A stretch of 64,000 bases of DNA from Otis tarda (lineage: Eukaryota; Chordata; Aves; Otidiformes; Otididae). Shown here one piece after another: positions 54,001 through 63,117 of this stretch. The notes beneath the pieces are model-generated. The model searched no databases. It was given only the letters and a program-made list of their open reading frames with translations, and was not told the origin of the DNA. Location: positions 195,065,553-195,129,552 of the forward strand of contig CM048552.1 in assembly GCA_026413225.1 (NCBI GenBank), written 5' to 3'. The position numbers were made by a program, and so were the translations under genes. How positions within the stretch are numbered: the stretch's first letter is position 1; every line of letters begins with the position of its first letter.

Positions 54001-57000
54001 ACGACAGTCAAGTGCAAGGAAGTAACCCACCTAGAAGAGAAGAAATAGAACAAAAAGGATTATTTTGCCTTTAAAAAAAAGATTTACCAGTTCAAAAAAT
54101 GCCTCTCTTTCTATGGAAATTATCATTTTATGCATGATAATTACAGCATACAATCCTGTTTAATACTTTCTAATAACTCTACCATCAAGAATTTCTCAGT
54201 ACCTGGTTCTACAAGTTCTCAACTGAGATCTACAGAGATACGAGAGTATCAGTAACAAGCTTTAGTTTTCACAGAAAACTGTTGGCAAGGCACAACTATA
54301 GAGTATTTCCTTTTGGCTTCACAAGATACAGGAAAAACATATCAACATTTTTACTTTATAATAAAATACACTTATTTATACAGCAAGCAGTCCTGACATT
54401 CCAGATGAAATAAAAAGTGATACAAAACTTAATTTGAAAAGCACTTGCATCAAAACCAGTTGCACAGTTAACATGCACACTGGTGGACAGTGTTGTTACT
54501 CAAGATCACAAAATGAGTACTAGTCAGTTGCTGAAATGCTTCAGGGTGGTTCTTCTTTAAAGAGTCAGAAGAAAACATACTTGCATTTCTGCTGCTCCAG
54601 AGGCCAGCATGTTGTTACAAACATGTCTTCACTAGCATATGAAAAACTGAAACTGAATGAAAGTGGGCACACATTGCCTTCTGTCACCTTTGCTATGTAG
54701 GAGTGCTTTCCTGAATGTCAGTAATTCTATTGCTGGTGTACTTATCGGAAAATACTGGCATCACAGATTTCATCTTCCCCAGTAACTTCAAATAGATCAC
54801 AAGGGATTCCATTTTTCACTTTGTTTACAACTGTTTTCGTTTGAACATGTTAACTTGACTCATAAAGAAGGCTAGTTATCCTACATGAAACAATCAACAT
54901 ACAAACTCTACATAATAAAATTTATGTTCAAATATACCTGTGCAGTTTCCATTTTGAGCTTGTCAATATTAAGAGTGTTTCTCTGTAATCCACTGGCAAC
55001 TACAGACAGAAGTTGTTTCAAAGCTTTAATGTCTTCTTGTACTTTAAGCATTGCTTTAGAGGACATTCTACTAATTTCTTCCTGAACTTGTTTTTGTTCT
55101 TTCACAAATTTCCTGGGGAAGGTAAAAAAGAAGGGAGTGAAGAGGAAAGAAACATAATACATTGAACCTGAAGTATTAATGTGTTAATCTCTTTGTCACT
55201 TTATTGAAATAGCTATTATTTTTTTTCAAAATCAGTTACTGAACAGTAAAATTACTGTATAGCATAGTATTATCTTAACTCCCAGCATACCAATACTGTA
55301 AAAAAAAAAAATGCAACCAAAAAATCCCATACACTTCAATAGTTTTTAAATGTTATGCTGAACTCTGACAAAATAATATATATCTATTATTTTATATATA
55401 TTATAATAACAGTATACAGCATCTATCTAAAAGTGATTACTACTTTGAACTCACAAACACAATGACACACAGCCTCTTCGACTAGTCTACAATGTGCCTC
55501 AGGGAAAGCTCTGCTGCAGTTCTCTACTCCATATGAGATCCACAATGGATGTGCAACATGGACATAAGGTTCAATACTTACTATGCATGTGCAATAGGCT
55601 TAGTACTCCTAGGGCAAGATGGATCAGACTAAGGACATATTTGTTGGGCATGCTCCTTGGCGTAAATGCATGGAAAAGTTGAGGGTTAAAAAAAAAAAAA
55701 ACCCAGCCTAAGACTTCAGCTACTAGAACTACTCATCTCCTCTGTTCCCGAGATTAATCTGTCAAAAGGCCCTGGGCTAGTGAGTTATCCTGCATGTAGC
55801 CTGCAGTAGGCTGTTTTTGTCACAGAGCATTGACAGCATACAATACATTAGCTATTTGATACAACTATCAAATAAACAACACTACTTACTGTAGATTTTC
55901 TACGTCTTGGCAGATTACTGGAGGTAGATTTTCATCCTTTAGTGCTTTGCTATCTCTACGAGAGATGATGCACATTTAGATGGTATTTAAATACTGTCAG
56001 ACATTTTTGCATGACTACTAAATATCATCAAAACATTCAAGTGACAGATTATACACACCATACATGCACCCATTGCATGTATGCTGCAACTCATTGCAAA
56101 TCATTGCAATCCAATGATTTGGATTAATGCACACAGATACTATGCCAGGGTCCAAGCCTGTGGTGTAAGCAACTGTACAGGTTTACATAACATTTTTCAG
56201 ACCACAAGATCAGCCTATAGTAGATGTCACATAAGCTCTAGGTATTGCATTTGATGGGAAAATTGCAATGTTTGAAATGACGAATGAACCACCATTACTA
56301 AACTGGCCATATTGCAAAAGTTGGTTATTTGCATTTATGCCTTTTTCAAGATCGAAGTAGTATAAAGGCCAAGATATTTAGTTTAACTGTTTTCTAATAA
56401 GACAGGGAACATGAAGAAAATCAGACACTTACTCTGGTCTTGTTCCTGTTTTGTCACCTAGAAAATAAAAACTAGGTCAGAAATAAAGCTCTGAAGAACA
56501 AATAAAACAACTTCAATGAGATTTTAGGGAAAAAACTAATGACTACAATCCTCTTGATTTCTCTTGATAAGAGGAACAGACTAGTCTAGCCATAAAAGAA
56601 ATAAGATTTTAATTTATTCCCCCTTCAAAGATAAATATCTTTTCAAGAACAATGGTTCAACAGTTGAGGTGCAAATTTATTGGCACACAGAGTAATGCAA
56701 AACCTCTCATGCCACTATGCAAGTCACTACAAATGCATAAACAACTGCAGTTGCACAAGAAATCTGTTCCTGCTTAGGCAACCAGAACTTAGACCTGCAC
56801 GGACAAAACGTTCACGTGTCTAAATTCAGCAATAGCAGTCTCCTCTCAAATACGGAAGTTTGCCCCATTGAATTTCCCCAAGAATTCTGCTATTGTATTA
56901 AGTCCAGCAATGAATGAGGTTTTACAGAACTGAAGATATTACTGCTTACCTACCACCTACACGCTCCAAACTATGCATCTGTGGATCAAGATGCCAAATG

Positions 57001-60000
57001 CCTCTGAGTAATAGAACAGAGCTGAAAACAATATCATGCATGACACAGGTCACAACTAGAAATAAGGACAGTAATCGCATCCCATACCACAGCAGTCTGC
57101 TAGGAAGAACACTCACTCAGAAAGCCCAAGTGGGCTTCATCGTCTTCAGCTGGATGCAATTCACATCCTCACTTCTCTCTCAGTGCCAGCAAGGCAGAAA
57201 GCAGCTATGCAAATAATGCTAGTGTCACAAACATTTTAAGCTGCACAAGCCAGTGCTCCTGCCAGCAGAAACTGCCACTTTTAGAGTTTACTTAAATTGT
57301 CACCCAGTACATTAGAGAGCCTGCAGTTTCACAACCATTCCCTACGCCTTTTGGTAAAGGGGAGAAAAAAAAAAAAAAAAAAAAAATCTACCAAAAAAAG
57401 GGAGAGTGGGGATACACTCCAAAATTTAGCAGTCCTTTCTCTGCTGATAACCTAGAAATTACGCAGAAAACTTAAGTATACTTCGCTTTCTTTCTCCAGT
57501 CACTTTTTTCTGTACATCAGAACAACACTTACAAACTAAAAGATACAGATCTAAAATCAGATTCACTGCTTTCTGGGGAAGTGAGTGCTCCAGTTTTTGC
57601 ATTTTTTACATTCTTTTTAGTAAGAGGAAGCATGTATATGAGGAAATATATGTATATACATGAGGAAAATACGTATAAGAATAGCTTCTTTTCCTCCAGC
57701 TGTATTTTAAAGAAATACTGGACAGTCAGTCTTCAGTCTCCAGAAAGAAAAGCTTTTATAACCAATTCCAAAAAAGAGAACACAGGTGCTAGTCCCTGTC
57801 TGTCCTGGGACTCCTAAGGCACTTTTCTTCAGTAGTCACATCTTCTTCCTTTTCTTCAGGAAGGAAAAGAAAAAACCTCAAAACCATAAAACCACCACCC
57901 TCAAATCTTAACACAGTTCCTCACATAGCAGTACAAACAATTGTATTGACAGAACTGAGCAGCACATAGGGAGCGATATTTGTGAGATGTGCTTAAGCCA
58001 GCACTATCCATTACAGGAAACACTCCTAAACTAAAACCCTAGAATCTAAATTTAAAAAACCAAAAACAACAAACAACAACTCAGTCTCCTTCAAAATTTC
58101 CCACTGCTTAGCTAAGGGATCTCTGCTTATTAGCCTGACAATGGTCCAACTCTCCCAGTTCCACCATGCAACACATGGGAAATTCAGGGACTTATCTAAG
58201 TTTACACCCTAAGAGCTGGGCAAAACAATTCTGAGAAATGTCAGACTGAAATAGATTCTGAGTCTGTGGTTCTCTGGTCCTCATTTTAAGATACTCTTAT
58301 ACTACAGAAGCGTTGCGATGTCCTAATATTATAGTAATGGAAATCCCATAAGAACCTAGGAATCAGAGCTTTTTCATCACTCTCAGTTTCAGCAATAAAC
58401 TCCAAAAACAATCAGTATCATATGCAGAGCACTCGAGTTTGGACAGTCAACAAGCCATCTCTTCTACAAGTATGAAGAACTATGTCTCCACAACTTACGT
58501 TACTCTGTCAAGATGATTTCATAGAATTTCTACAGTTCTTTCTCTTTTAGCTATTGGTATACCTAATTTAAAATTTAACTCCTGAATGGCAACAAAAGAT
58601 TAAATTGATTCCCCAGAGAAAATGGCACATTTTAGAATCAGCATTTGTTAAGCTTACTCTGGAAGTATAGAAGTGAGACAAATTCATAAGTGTCCATATC
58701 TCAATGTTCACTATTCCCTAAGTACTTCAAAGCTATCACAGAGGTGAAGTTTTTTTAACTGGTTTTAACGACCTCATAGAATGTATTAAATAAAACTATG
58801 CACCACCAGAAAGCTTTGAAGAATAAAAGCTAAAAATAGGACATATTTATTGTGCAGGCTTTCGAAAAAAGAAACCAAGTTTAAGATCTGTTACAGTTAG
58901 AGAAAGCTGGTTTCAAATGAGGAGTACTCGTACTTGCAATGAGAGAAACATAACTCAAACATAACTCTGCTCCCCCCTCTAGTGGCTATTTGGCATATAG
59001 CTGTTCAGAAATCTGCCATGGCTTTTCGGGAAACGGTCCCTGTGAGTCTTCACTTCCGAAAACCTAAGGGGTTTAGACCCTGGTTCTCAAGTATGATATT
59101 GGCTTAAATTATAAACTTTGAAATAAGTTTATCTTAAAGCTTATTGGCTTATACTTGAAGTTGTCAGTTTTAATTCCATAATCCTAACACAATGAAATAG
59201 AATAGTTTGGGTTGGAAGGGACTTTTAAAGACCATCTAGTCCAACCCCTGTGCAAGCAGCAGGGACATCTCCAACCAGATCAGGTTGTTCAGAGCCCCAT
59301 CCAACCTGGCCCTGAATGTTTCCTTTCTGTAGTGCTCTGATTATTTTCTCATTTAAAAAAAATTACAAGTGTTTTAAAACAAACTTACTCTTTTTGTCTG
59401 AAGAACTGCTAAAATCAACGCCACCAAGACCTTCATTGGCAGTAGTTGAAGGAGCTGCAGTTGTCCCCAGAGTCAAACTCAAAGCATTCTGCCCAAGTCC
59501 TACAAGAAACCCAAACATAATTTCCACACTTAAACTGTTCATAATTAAAACTTATTTTAAACTAAAAATACATAGAATTTTGCTTGCAGTTTCAGTGTCC
59601 ATTTACATTTGGAATAAAAAAATGCAAAATAAACAGAAAAGAAAACAGAGTGCATGAAGTTTCATACAACCGTATGCAAGTTTTTTATGTAATTTCTTCA
59701 CATTACTAAGTAGCCACTTAGATAGCTAACTTATCATCAGTATCTTAAGTATTTTTCTGTTTCATTTAGAGTTTAAGAGCAGTGTTACCAAGACTACACC
59801 ACAGTGCAACAAATTTTTCCTCTCGGGCTAAAAAAGTATTGTCATTTCACAACTGCCTGTCTAACAGTTAAAGATTTTCTTTAGACCAAAACCCACCAAA
59901 ATAAAGAGCTTGCAACTTCTGCACAGTTAAAGGAGATACTCATATATCATTGCCCTCTCCCATTTATGACCAGCTTGAGTCAATTATGACAATGACAAAG

Positions 60001-63000
60001 ATTTCCTTGCGTTTTCATTTTCAAAAAAGTTAAGTACAAGTGAATTTAAGAATGAGAAAGAAGCCAATGATTTCAGATTTCATTTTTATTGTCCATGGAT
60101 AGCAACACTGTTCTTAACTGTAACACTGTTAAAAATTACACTCTTACAGTGTTTTATACAAACTAAATCTTACATTAAGAATGTATACAATGAGACATTG
60201 AATGTCAATGTTTCAAGACAGAAGGAGGAAAAAACTAAAATAACTTTCACCTGTCGCTGCTGTGCTTGTACTCTGGAAGAGTGAGCCTCCTAAACCTGCT
60301 AAAGCTCCTCCTAAGGAAAGGCCTGCAGAAGCAGTTGTAGTCGGAGCAGTTGTGCCACCCAAATTTAATGTAAAGCCAGTAGTTCCTGCAGAGAAAGCAA
60401 GCCAGCTTCATACACATACTGCATTCAAATACATTCACAGATGACCTGAAATAACTGAAAGGTCTGAACAGCATCTTTATCACAACTGGATAATAAACTC
60501 AGTAACTGTTTATTTCCTGCAGATTTTCCAAACAAAGCCATAGAGACTTTTGAATTACATGTTATTTGTTCCACAATATCACAATTTTGATTAGTCCATA
60601 TTTACCTGCAACTATATAAAATTCCTGAGTCCCCCAGAACACTAGAGAATCTAGAACCTGGTGCAGAATTTACTTCCCAGCATAATAGATCTAACAAAGG
60701 CTATTGACTTTTTGTGCCAAAATGCTGATATGTTAATGTTAAACATTAAAATATTTTACACAAGACAGACAATACAAGAACATGTCCATGGTAGTTTGAG
60801 CCTTTTTCTGGAATTAAGCATCCCAACTTTTGGTAGGATACAGAAGAACTGAGTAGAGAAAGACTACAGGCATAAAGGAACAGAGCACAGAGGCACAGAT
60901 AGCTGAACTCAAATGCAGACTCTTAGGGTTAAGAAAAATTAATTCCAGTCTTAATTACCATCATGCACAGGACAGTTTAGCTGAGTTAAATATGATGGCA
61001 AGTGTGTGCCAGTATGAGAACTGCACTGGAAAAACCTTGTTTCTGCTACTAGTTAAGCATTTCAGGCCATCTACAAAAGGTAGCCATTTTCCAAACTTTT
61101 CAGTTGTACAAGTAGGAAGCTTCTGAACCTTCAGTGGGATTAACAATAACAAAATAATGATTTCACATGATGAATCATCTCTTGCTACACTTCTAATGAC
61201 TTAGATTATATGCTGCCTATATCACATGGTATACTGCCCATAAATTTATCTGTATTAGCGTACCCAAACTTAGAACTAGTGAAGTCCAATGACCCTTAAA
61301 GTACCATAAAATGATGTAAATATTAGAAAAATATAGAATGTAGAACTGTTACCATAAAGTTGCACTGTTAAAAAAAAAAAAAAAAAAAATCAAACACACT
61401 CCCCCCCTCTCCCTCCCAAACCCCAAATCTCTAAACATTTTCCTACCTGCTGCGGGAGTCGATGTAAGAGCAGATGATGACAGGCCACTTGCTGAGGTAG
61501 AAGTAACAGGTAAAGCAAATGGCGTGGCTGAACCTGCCGGTTTGTTGAAGCCTAAACTAAAGCCTGTGGTAGCTGCTGATGTGGTGGCAGGCGTGCCTAA
61601 AAGAAACCCAAACCCAATTACTACTCTTAGAACATTCTGTTTGAGAATGAATGCTCAACTTACTTTCTCTTCTGAACTATTCCCATTTATCCATCAGGAG
61701 CACCATGGCACGTAAGATCACTCACATCAAGTAAAATATCCCCATAGCACCTTCAGATACATTTCAAAAGTCAACATTTACTGCACAGGCACTTTTGCTC
61801 CAGAATTCCTAGTGATTCAATGGGGTTTTAACATGGAGTGGCAATTACATCTACCAGTAATCTGAAAAAACTGTTTAAAAAACAAAAGAGCTTCCACCAA
61901 GGCCATCTAATAGATTAACCAAATATTGGTAAATGGAGTTATAAACAATACCGTCCAAAATACAGACTAAAAATCCTAAATAGGATGTGCATACCAAAAT
62001 GAATGCACATATCCTTCCAATTAGTAAACAAGAATAATACGTTGAGATGTTATTCCCTCAAACTTTGCTTCTGAACACTTTTAAAGTAAAGCAAATAAAG
62101 CTTCCACTTCCTGCTGTTTTTGTGGTAAGAATACATTTTACATTCTAGAATCCATATTTCAAAGTAAAGGAGATACACAAACAGAGCACAGAGATACACA
62201 AACCACAACAGTATGCCTAAGAAACACATACTTGGTGTTCTCAGTAACTGCCGTGCGTCTGTTTTGGATGACATAATTTCATTCAGCTATTGAAAAGAAT
62301 CAATGTTCATCTGCATAGTACCAGCTGTCACGTATGATTATGCATCACACAATCTGTTCTAGGCTAGCCGCTGCTCCTCGCTTCTGCCCATTTCATTCGC
62401 TTTTGTCCAACACTATTTTTTCCTATTTATTCGTAATACAGCTTCCTAAGTTCTTGGACTGCAGTCTGTCTCGTAGCAGTACCCCCATCCCCAATATTTG
62501 TGATAGTCAAGCTCAGTTTCTCTTCAGACTTCAGTTGCTGGTGTTTAAATAGAAAACAGAAACCAAATGCCACAACTGCCCACATATTCCTATATTTCTA
62601 ATCAGCTGAAAAATACTCATTAAAGATGCATCAGAGAAACAAAAGTAAAATATCCCCAAAGTCTGTTCCCAGTTCAACCCTCTTCATTCTTATAAAAGAG
62701 CTAATTACCAAACAGACCTGTTCACATAAAGTTCATTACAGCAAGAAATTCTGTATAAAGAATTCTTTGATAACATATTCTATCTCCCTTCTGCTGAAGG
62801 ATGAAACTCATTAGGGGGACACAAATATGAAGTCTACCTTTTCATTATGACCACTGTCACTGTTGTACACGAATGGAACAATCCTTTAACAACAAGTAAC
62901 AGTGCCCAGAACTGCAGGGCTCCACTCTGGTTTGCAGACTTAAAATTTTGGCTGCAAAGCAGACTGCAATTAGTAAGAGGGAAAAAAGCTCACGTATGAC

Positions 63001-63117
63001 CACTAACTTCTACATTACGAGAAAGATCTAGCTGCATTTTTTTTGGCCTGTACAACATTAAAATCCAAATTAGGTCCTTACCTAGTGTCAGTCCTGTAGC
63101 AATAGTTGTTGCTGTTC
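32336..63117 (-). CDS. NUP58: NUP58 (NUPL1): channel nucleoporin of the NUP62-NUP54-NUP58 complex, 14 coding exons, N-terminus off the right edge
   Basis: Exons in transcript order: 63117-63082, 61596-61447, 60385-60251, 59499-59389, 56457-56433, 55955-55890, 55112-54938, 53654-53575, 52885-52767, 50711-50629, 47147-46946, 40981-40883, 38003-37908, 32505-32336 (stop). They join in frame into 514 full codons plus stop; human NUP58 is about 599 residues, so roughly 80 N-terminal residues lie outside. The order is a Gly/Thr/Ser-rich N-terminal FG-type region (exons 1-4 here), an alpha-helical coiled-coil core (exons 6-11, with [19 protein letters not shown] and [19 protein letters not shown]), then a C-terminal FG-repeat region and a basic tail ending NKRGKR. 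The protein assembles with NUP62 and NUP54 through the coiled coils, and its FG segments line the pore for karyopherin passage. All junctions are GT-AG except one GC-AG (after 52767). Two CR1 fragments lie close to donor sites. Identity is firm across the full length; exon edges were set by phase and splice signals. Confidence 0.95.
33955..34031 (+). mobile_element. CR1 LINE 3' terminal fragment, antisense to NUP58
   Basis: The given strand reads ccctgctccttgcag, ggggttggactaga, ggtcccttccaaccc and attctatgatt, the extreme 3' end of CR1 in sense. Only about 77 bp remain. It is the only CR1 here oriented opposite to NUP58 transcription. Confidence 0.9.
34138..34187. repeat. Near-perfect inverted repeat: 21-bp arms, 8-nt loop, E-boxes
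   Basis: The left arm 34138-34158 and right arm 34167-34187 are complementary at 20 of 21 positions (15 bp perfect next to the loop). The arms carry CACCTG and CAGGTG, an E-box pair. It lies about 105 bp right of the CR1 fragment in the last NUP58 intron. Confidence 0.85.
35947..36011. repeat. A/C-rich tract (AAAACCCAACC-type units)
   Basis: Interrupted A runs with CC/CCC clusters and almost no T or G, directly abutting the TA/TG/CA microsatellite. The complementary strand has repeated GG/GGG clusters separated by T runs, a weak G-quadruplex-like pattern. Confidence 0.8.
36012..36080. repeat. Compound microsatellite (AT)n(GTAT)n(GT)n(AT)n(AC)n
   Basis: Alternating purine-pyrimidine over about 69 bp: TA repeats, GTAT and GT units, TA repeats, then about ten CA units. 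Likely length-polymorphic. Confidence 0.95.
37908..38003 (-). CDS. NUP58: NUP58 exon (C-terminal FG repeats)
   Basis: A 96-nt exon giving [20 protein letters not shown] then [12 protein letters not shown]; both edges split a Gly codon. The acceptor tactag precedes 38003 and the donor gttggt follows 37908 in gene sense. It has the FG density expected of the pore-facing C-terminus. Confidence 0.93.
38004..40882 (-). other. NUP58: NUP58 intron between FG-repeat exons (2.9 kb)
   Basis: AT-rich intron. It includes a T/G-rich low-complexity tract at about 39641-39686. No repeat family or exon is recognised. Confidence 0.8.
40883..40981 (-). CDS. NUP58: NUP58 exon (C-terminal FG repeats)
   Basis: A 99-nt exon encoding [18 protein letters not shown] then [15 protein letters not shown]. 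Acceptor ataccag, donor gtacac. It joins the preceding exon as T-G-P-Q-P, as in human. Confidence 0.93.
40982..46945 (-). other. NUP58: NUP58 intron (6.0 kb, largest complete intron)
   Basis: AT-rich with little recognisable repeat content. It contains an 11-bp-arm hairpin at 43981-44013 and a 13-base A run at about 42869. No exon or CR1 is seen. Confidence 0.8.
43981..44013. repeat. Perfect 11-bp inverted repeat with 11-nt loop
   Basis: CTGGTGTCCTG at 43981-43991 and CAGGACACCAG at 44003-44013 are exact reverse complements inside a NUP58 intron. Confidence 0.85.
46946..47147 (-). CDS. NUP58: NUP58 exon (end of helical core, linker)
   Basis: A 202-nt exon: [30 protein letters not shown], then [10 protein letters not shown] and an Ala-rich segment ending [10 protein letters not shown]. 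It spans the last helix and the start of the FG linker. Reading past the donor adds only six codons after the Gly before a stop at 46925-46923. Confidence 0.95.
47226..47291. repeat. A/C-rich low-complexity tract
   Basis: Interrupted A runs with AAAACC and AAAAC units; on the NUP58-sense strand it is T/G-rich and lies upstream of the acceptor at 47148. Its 3' end is about 80 nt from that acceptor. Confidence 0.8.
48779..49366 (-). mobile_element. CR1 LINE, 5'-truncated, with open C-terminal ORF2 segment
   Basis: The 3' octamer end (atcatagaatcatagaatgg on the given strand) is at 48779. On the - strand an open frame at 49307-48867 (146 codons) reads [57 protein letters not shown] and a stop: the C-terminal part of CR1 ORF2, downstream of the RT catalytic motifs. 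The frame is unbroken here, so the copy is fairly young, but it lacks endonuclease and RT domains and cannot move by itself. It is in the same sense as NUP58. Confidence 0.95.
49856..49940. repeat. T/G-rich low-complexity tract
   Basis: GTTTTTTG, GTTGTTG and GGTTTTGG units; the complement of the A/C tracts seen elsewhere in the window, here on the opposite strand. Confidence 0.8.
50629..50711 (-). CDS. NUP58: NUP58 exon (helical core)
   Basis: An 83-nt exon encoding [19 protein letters not shown] then QSIHENVK, a coiled-coil helix. Its first Asp codon is split with the GC-donor exon before it (G|AT). Acceptor ttacag, donor gtatgc. Confidence 0.95.
50712..52766 (-). other. NUP58: NUP58 GC-AG intron (2.05 kb)
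   Basis: The 5' splice site is CAAG|gcaagt and the 3' site ttacag. The interior is unremarkable AT-rich DNA with no repeat family recognised. Confidence 0.85.
52767..52885 (-). CDS. NUP58: NUP58 exon (coiled coil) with GC 5' splice site
   Basis: A 119-nt exon: [39 protein letters not shown] and one base of the next Asp. Acceptor tctag. The donor reads gcaagt rather than gt; phase on both sides requires this position. Confidence 0.93.
52886..53574 (-). other. NUP58: NUP58 short intron largely occupied by CR1
   Basis: A 689-nt intron. A CR1 fragment (53170-53532) fills just over half of it and ends about 42 nt from the upstream exon's donor. Confidence 0.85.
53170..53532 (-). mobile_element. 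CR1 LINE fragment close to a NUP58 donor site
   Basis: The given strand carries acagaatcataaaatggttg, gatcaggttgctcaggg and catccaacctggccttgaaa, with translation resembling the same ORF2 tail as the 48779 copy ([17 protein letters not shown], but with more substitutions). It is 5'-truncated at about 53532 and in the same sense as NUP58. Confidence 0.92.
53575..53654 (-). CDS. NUP58: NUP58 exon (helical core)
   Basis: An 80-nt exon: [20 protein letters not shown] then ENTAPA and two bases of Asp. Acceptor atttag, strong donor gtgagt. Human has EYAAPAD where this reads ENTAPAD. Confidence 0.94.
53655..54937 (-). other. NUP58: NUP58 intron (1.3 kb)
   Basis: AT-rich GT-AG intron; nothing else recognised in it. 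Confidence 0.8.
54938..55112 (-). CDS. NUP58: NUP58 exon (first long helix of core)
   Basis: A 175-nt exon: [53 protein letters not shown]. Acceptor ccccag, donor gtatat. It is near-identical to the human helical domain as I remember it. Confidence 0.95.
55113..55889 (-). other. NUP58: NUP58 intron (0.78 kb)
   Basis: AT-rich with a TA-rich stretch at 55374-55410 and A runs at about 55300 and 55688; nothing else seen. Confidence 0.8.
55890..55955 (-). CDS. NUP58: NUP58 exon
   Basis: A 66-nt exon encoding [21 protein letters not shown] and part of the next Gln. The acceptor is ctcgtag, set by phase with the preceding 25-nt exon; donor gtaagt. Confidence 0.93.
55956..56432 (-). other. NUP58: NUP58 intron (0.48 kb)
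   Basis: Short AT-rich GT-AG intron with no repeat or other feature recognised. Confidence 0.8.
56433..56457 (-). CDS. NUP58: NUP58 25-nt microexon
   Basis: Only 25 nt, encoding (S)DKTGTRP(E) with both outer codons split. Flanked by acceptor tttctag and consensus donor gtaagt. Removing it would shift the frame (25 is not a multiple of 3), and phase with both neighbours confirms it. Confidence 0.93.
57365..57386. repeat. Poly(A) run, 22 bases
   Basis: A homopolymer in a NUP58 intron with no attached element. Confidence 0.85.
59193..59323 (-). mobile_element. CR1 LINE 3' fragment
   Basis: The given strand shows atagaatagtttgggttgg, agtccaacccctgtgcaag and catccaacctggccctgaat. It is truncated at gtttcc (59323), in the same sense as NUP58 and close to the exon at 59389. 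Confidence 0.92.
59389..59499 (-). CDS. NUP58: NUP58 exon (N-terminal region)
   Basis: A 111-nt exon: [19 protein letters not shown] then [17 protein letters not shown], with split codons at both ends. Acceptor ttgtag, donor gtaagt. Confidence 0.94.
59500..60250 (-). other. NUP58: NUP58 intron (0.75 kb)
   Basis: AT-rich GT-AG intron; nothing else recognised. Confidence 0.8.
60251..60385 (-). CDS. NUP58: NUP58 exon (N-terminal Gly/Thr-rich region)
   Basis: A 135-nt exon: [44 protein letters not shown]. Acceptor ctgcag, donor gtgaaa. Confidence 0.94.
60386..61446 (-). other. NUP58: NUP58 intron (1.06 kb)
   Basis: It includes an A20 run at 61370-61389 followed by a C/T-rich stretch; nothing else seen. 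Confidence 0.8.
61370..61389. repeat. Poly(A) run, 20 bases
   Basis: A homopolymer about 57 nt from the NUP58 exon ending at 61447; on the gene-sense strand it is a T20 tract downstream of the donor. Confidence 0.85.
61447..61596 (-). CDS. NUP58: NUP58 exon (N-terminal Gly/Thr/Ser-rich region)
   Basis: A 150-nt exon: [49 protein letters not shown]. Acceptor tttag, donor gtagga. It is slightly shorter than the human counterpart as I recall it (SGLSSS where human has SGLTLSS). Confidence 0.93.
61597..63081 (-). other. NUP58: NUP58 intron (1.5 kb)
   Basis: AT-rich GT-AG intron; no repeat family or other exon recognised. Confidence 0.8.
63082..63117 (-). CDS. NUP58: NUP58 most 5' exon visible in the window (36 nt)
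   Basis: Encodes (G)[12 protein letters not shown], matching the human segment before TPATTS. Acceptor aaagcag, donor gtaagg. It is preceded by intron sequence to the window edge. Confidence 0.9.

Larger units (their letters stand above)
56458..59388 (-). other. NUP58: NUP58 intron (2.9 kb)
   Basis: It contains an A22 run (57365-57386) and a CR1 fragment (59193-59323) about 65 nt from the upstream donor. Nothing else recognised. Confidence 0.82.
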
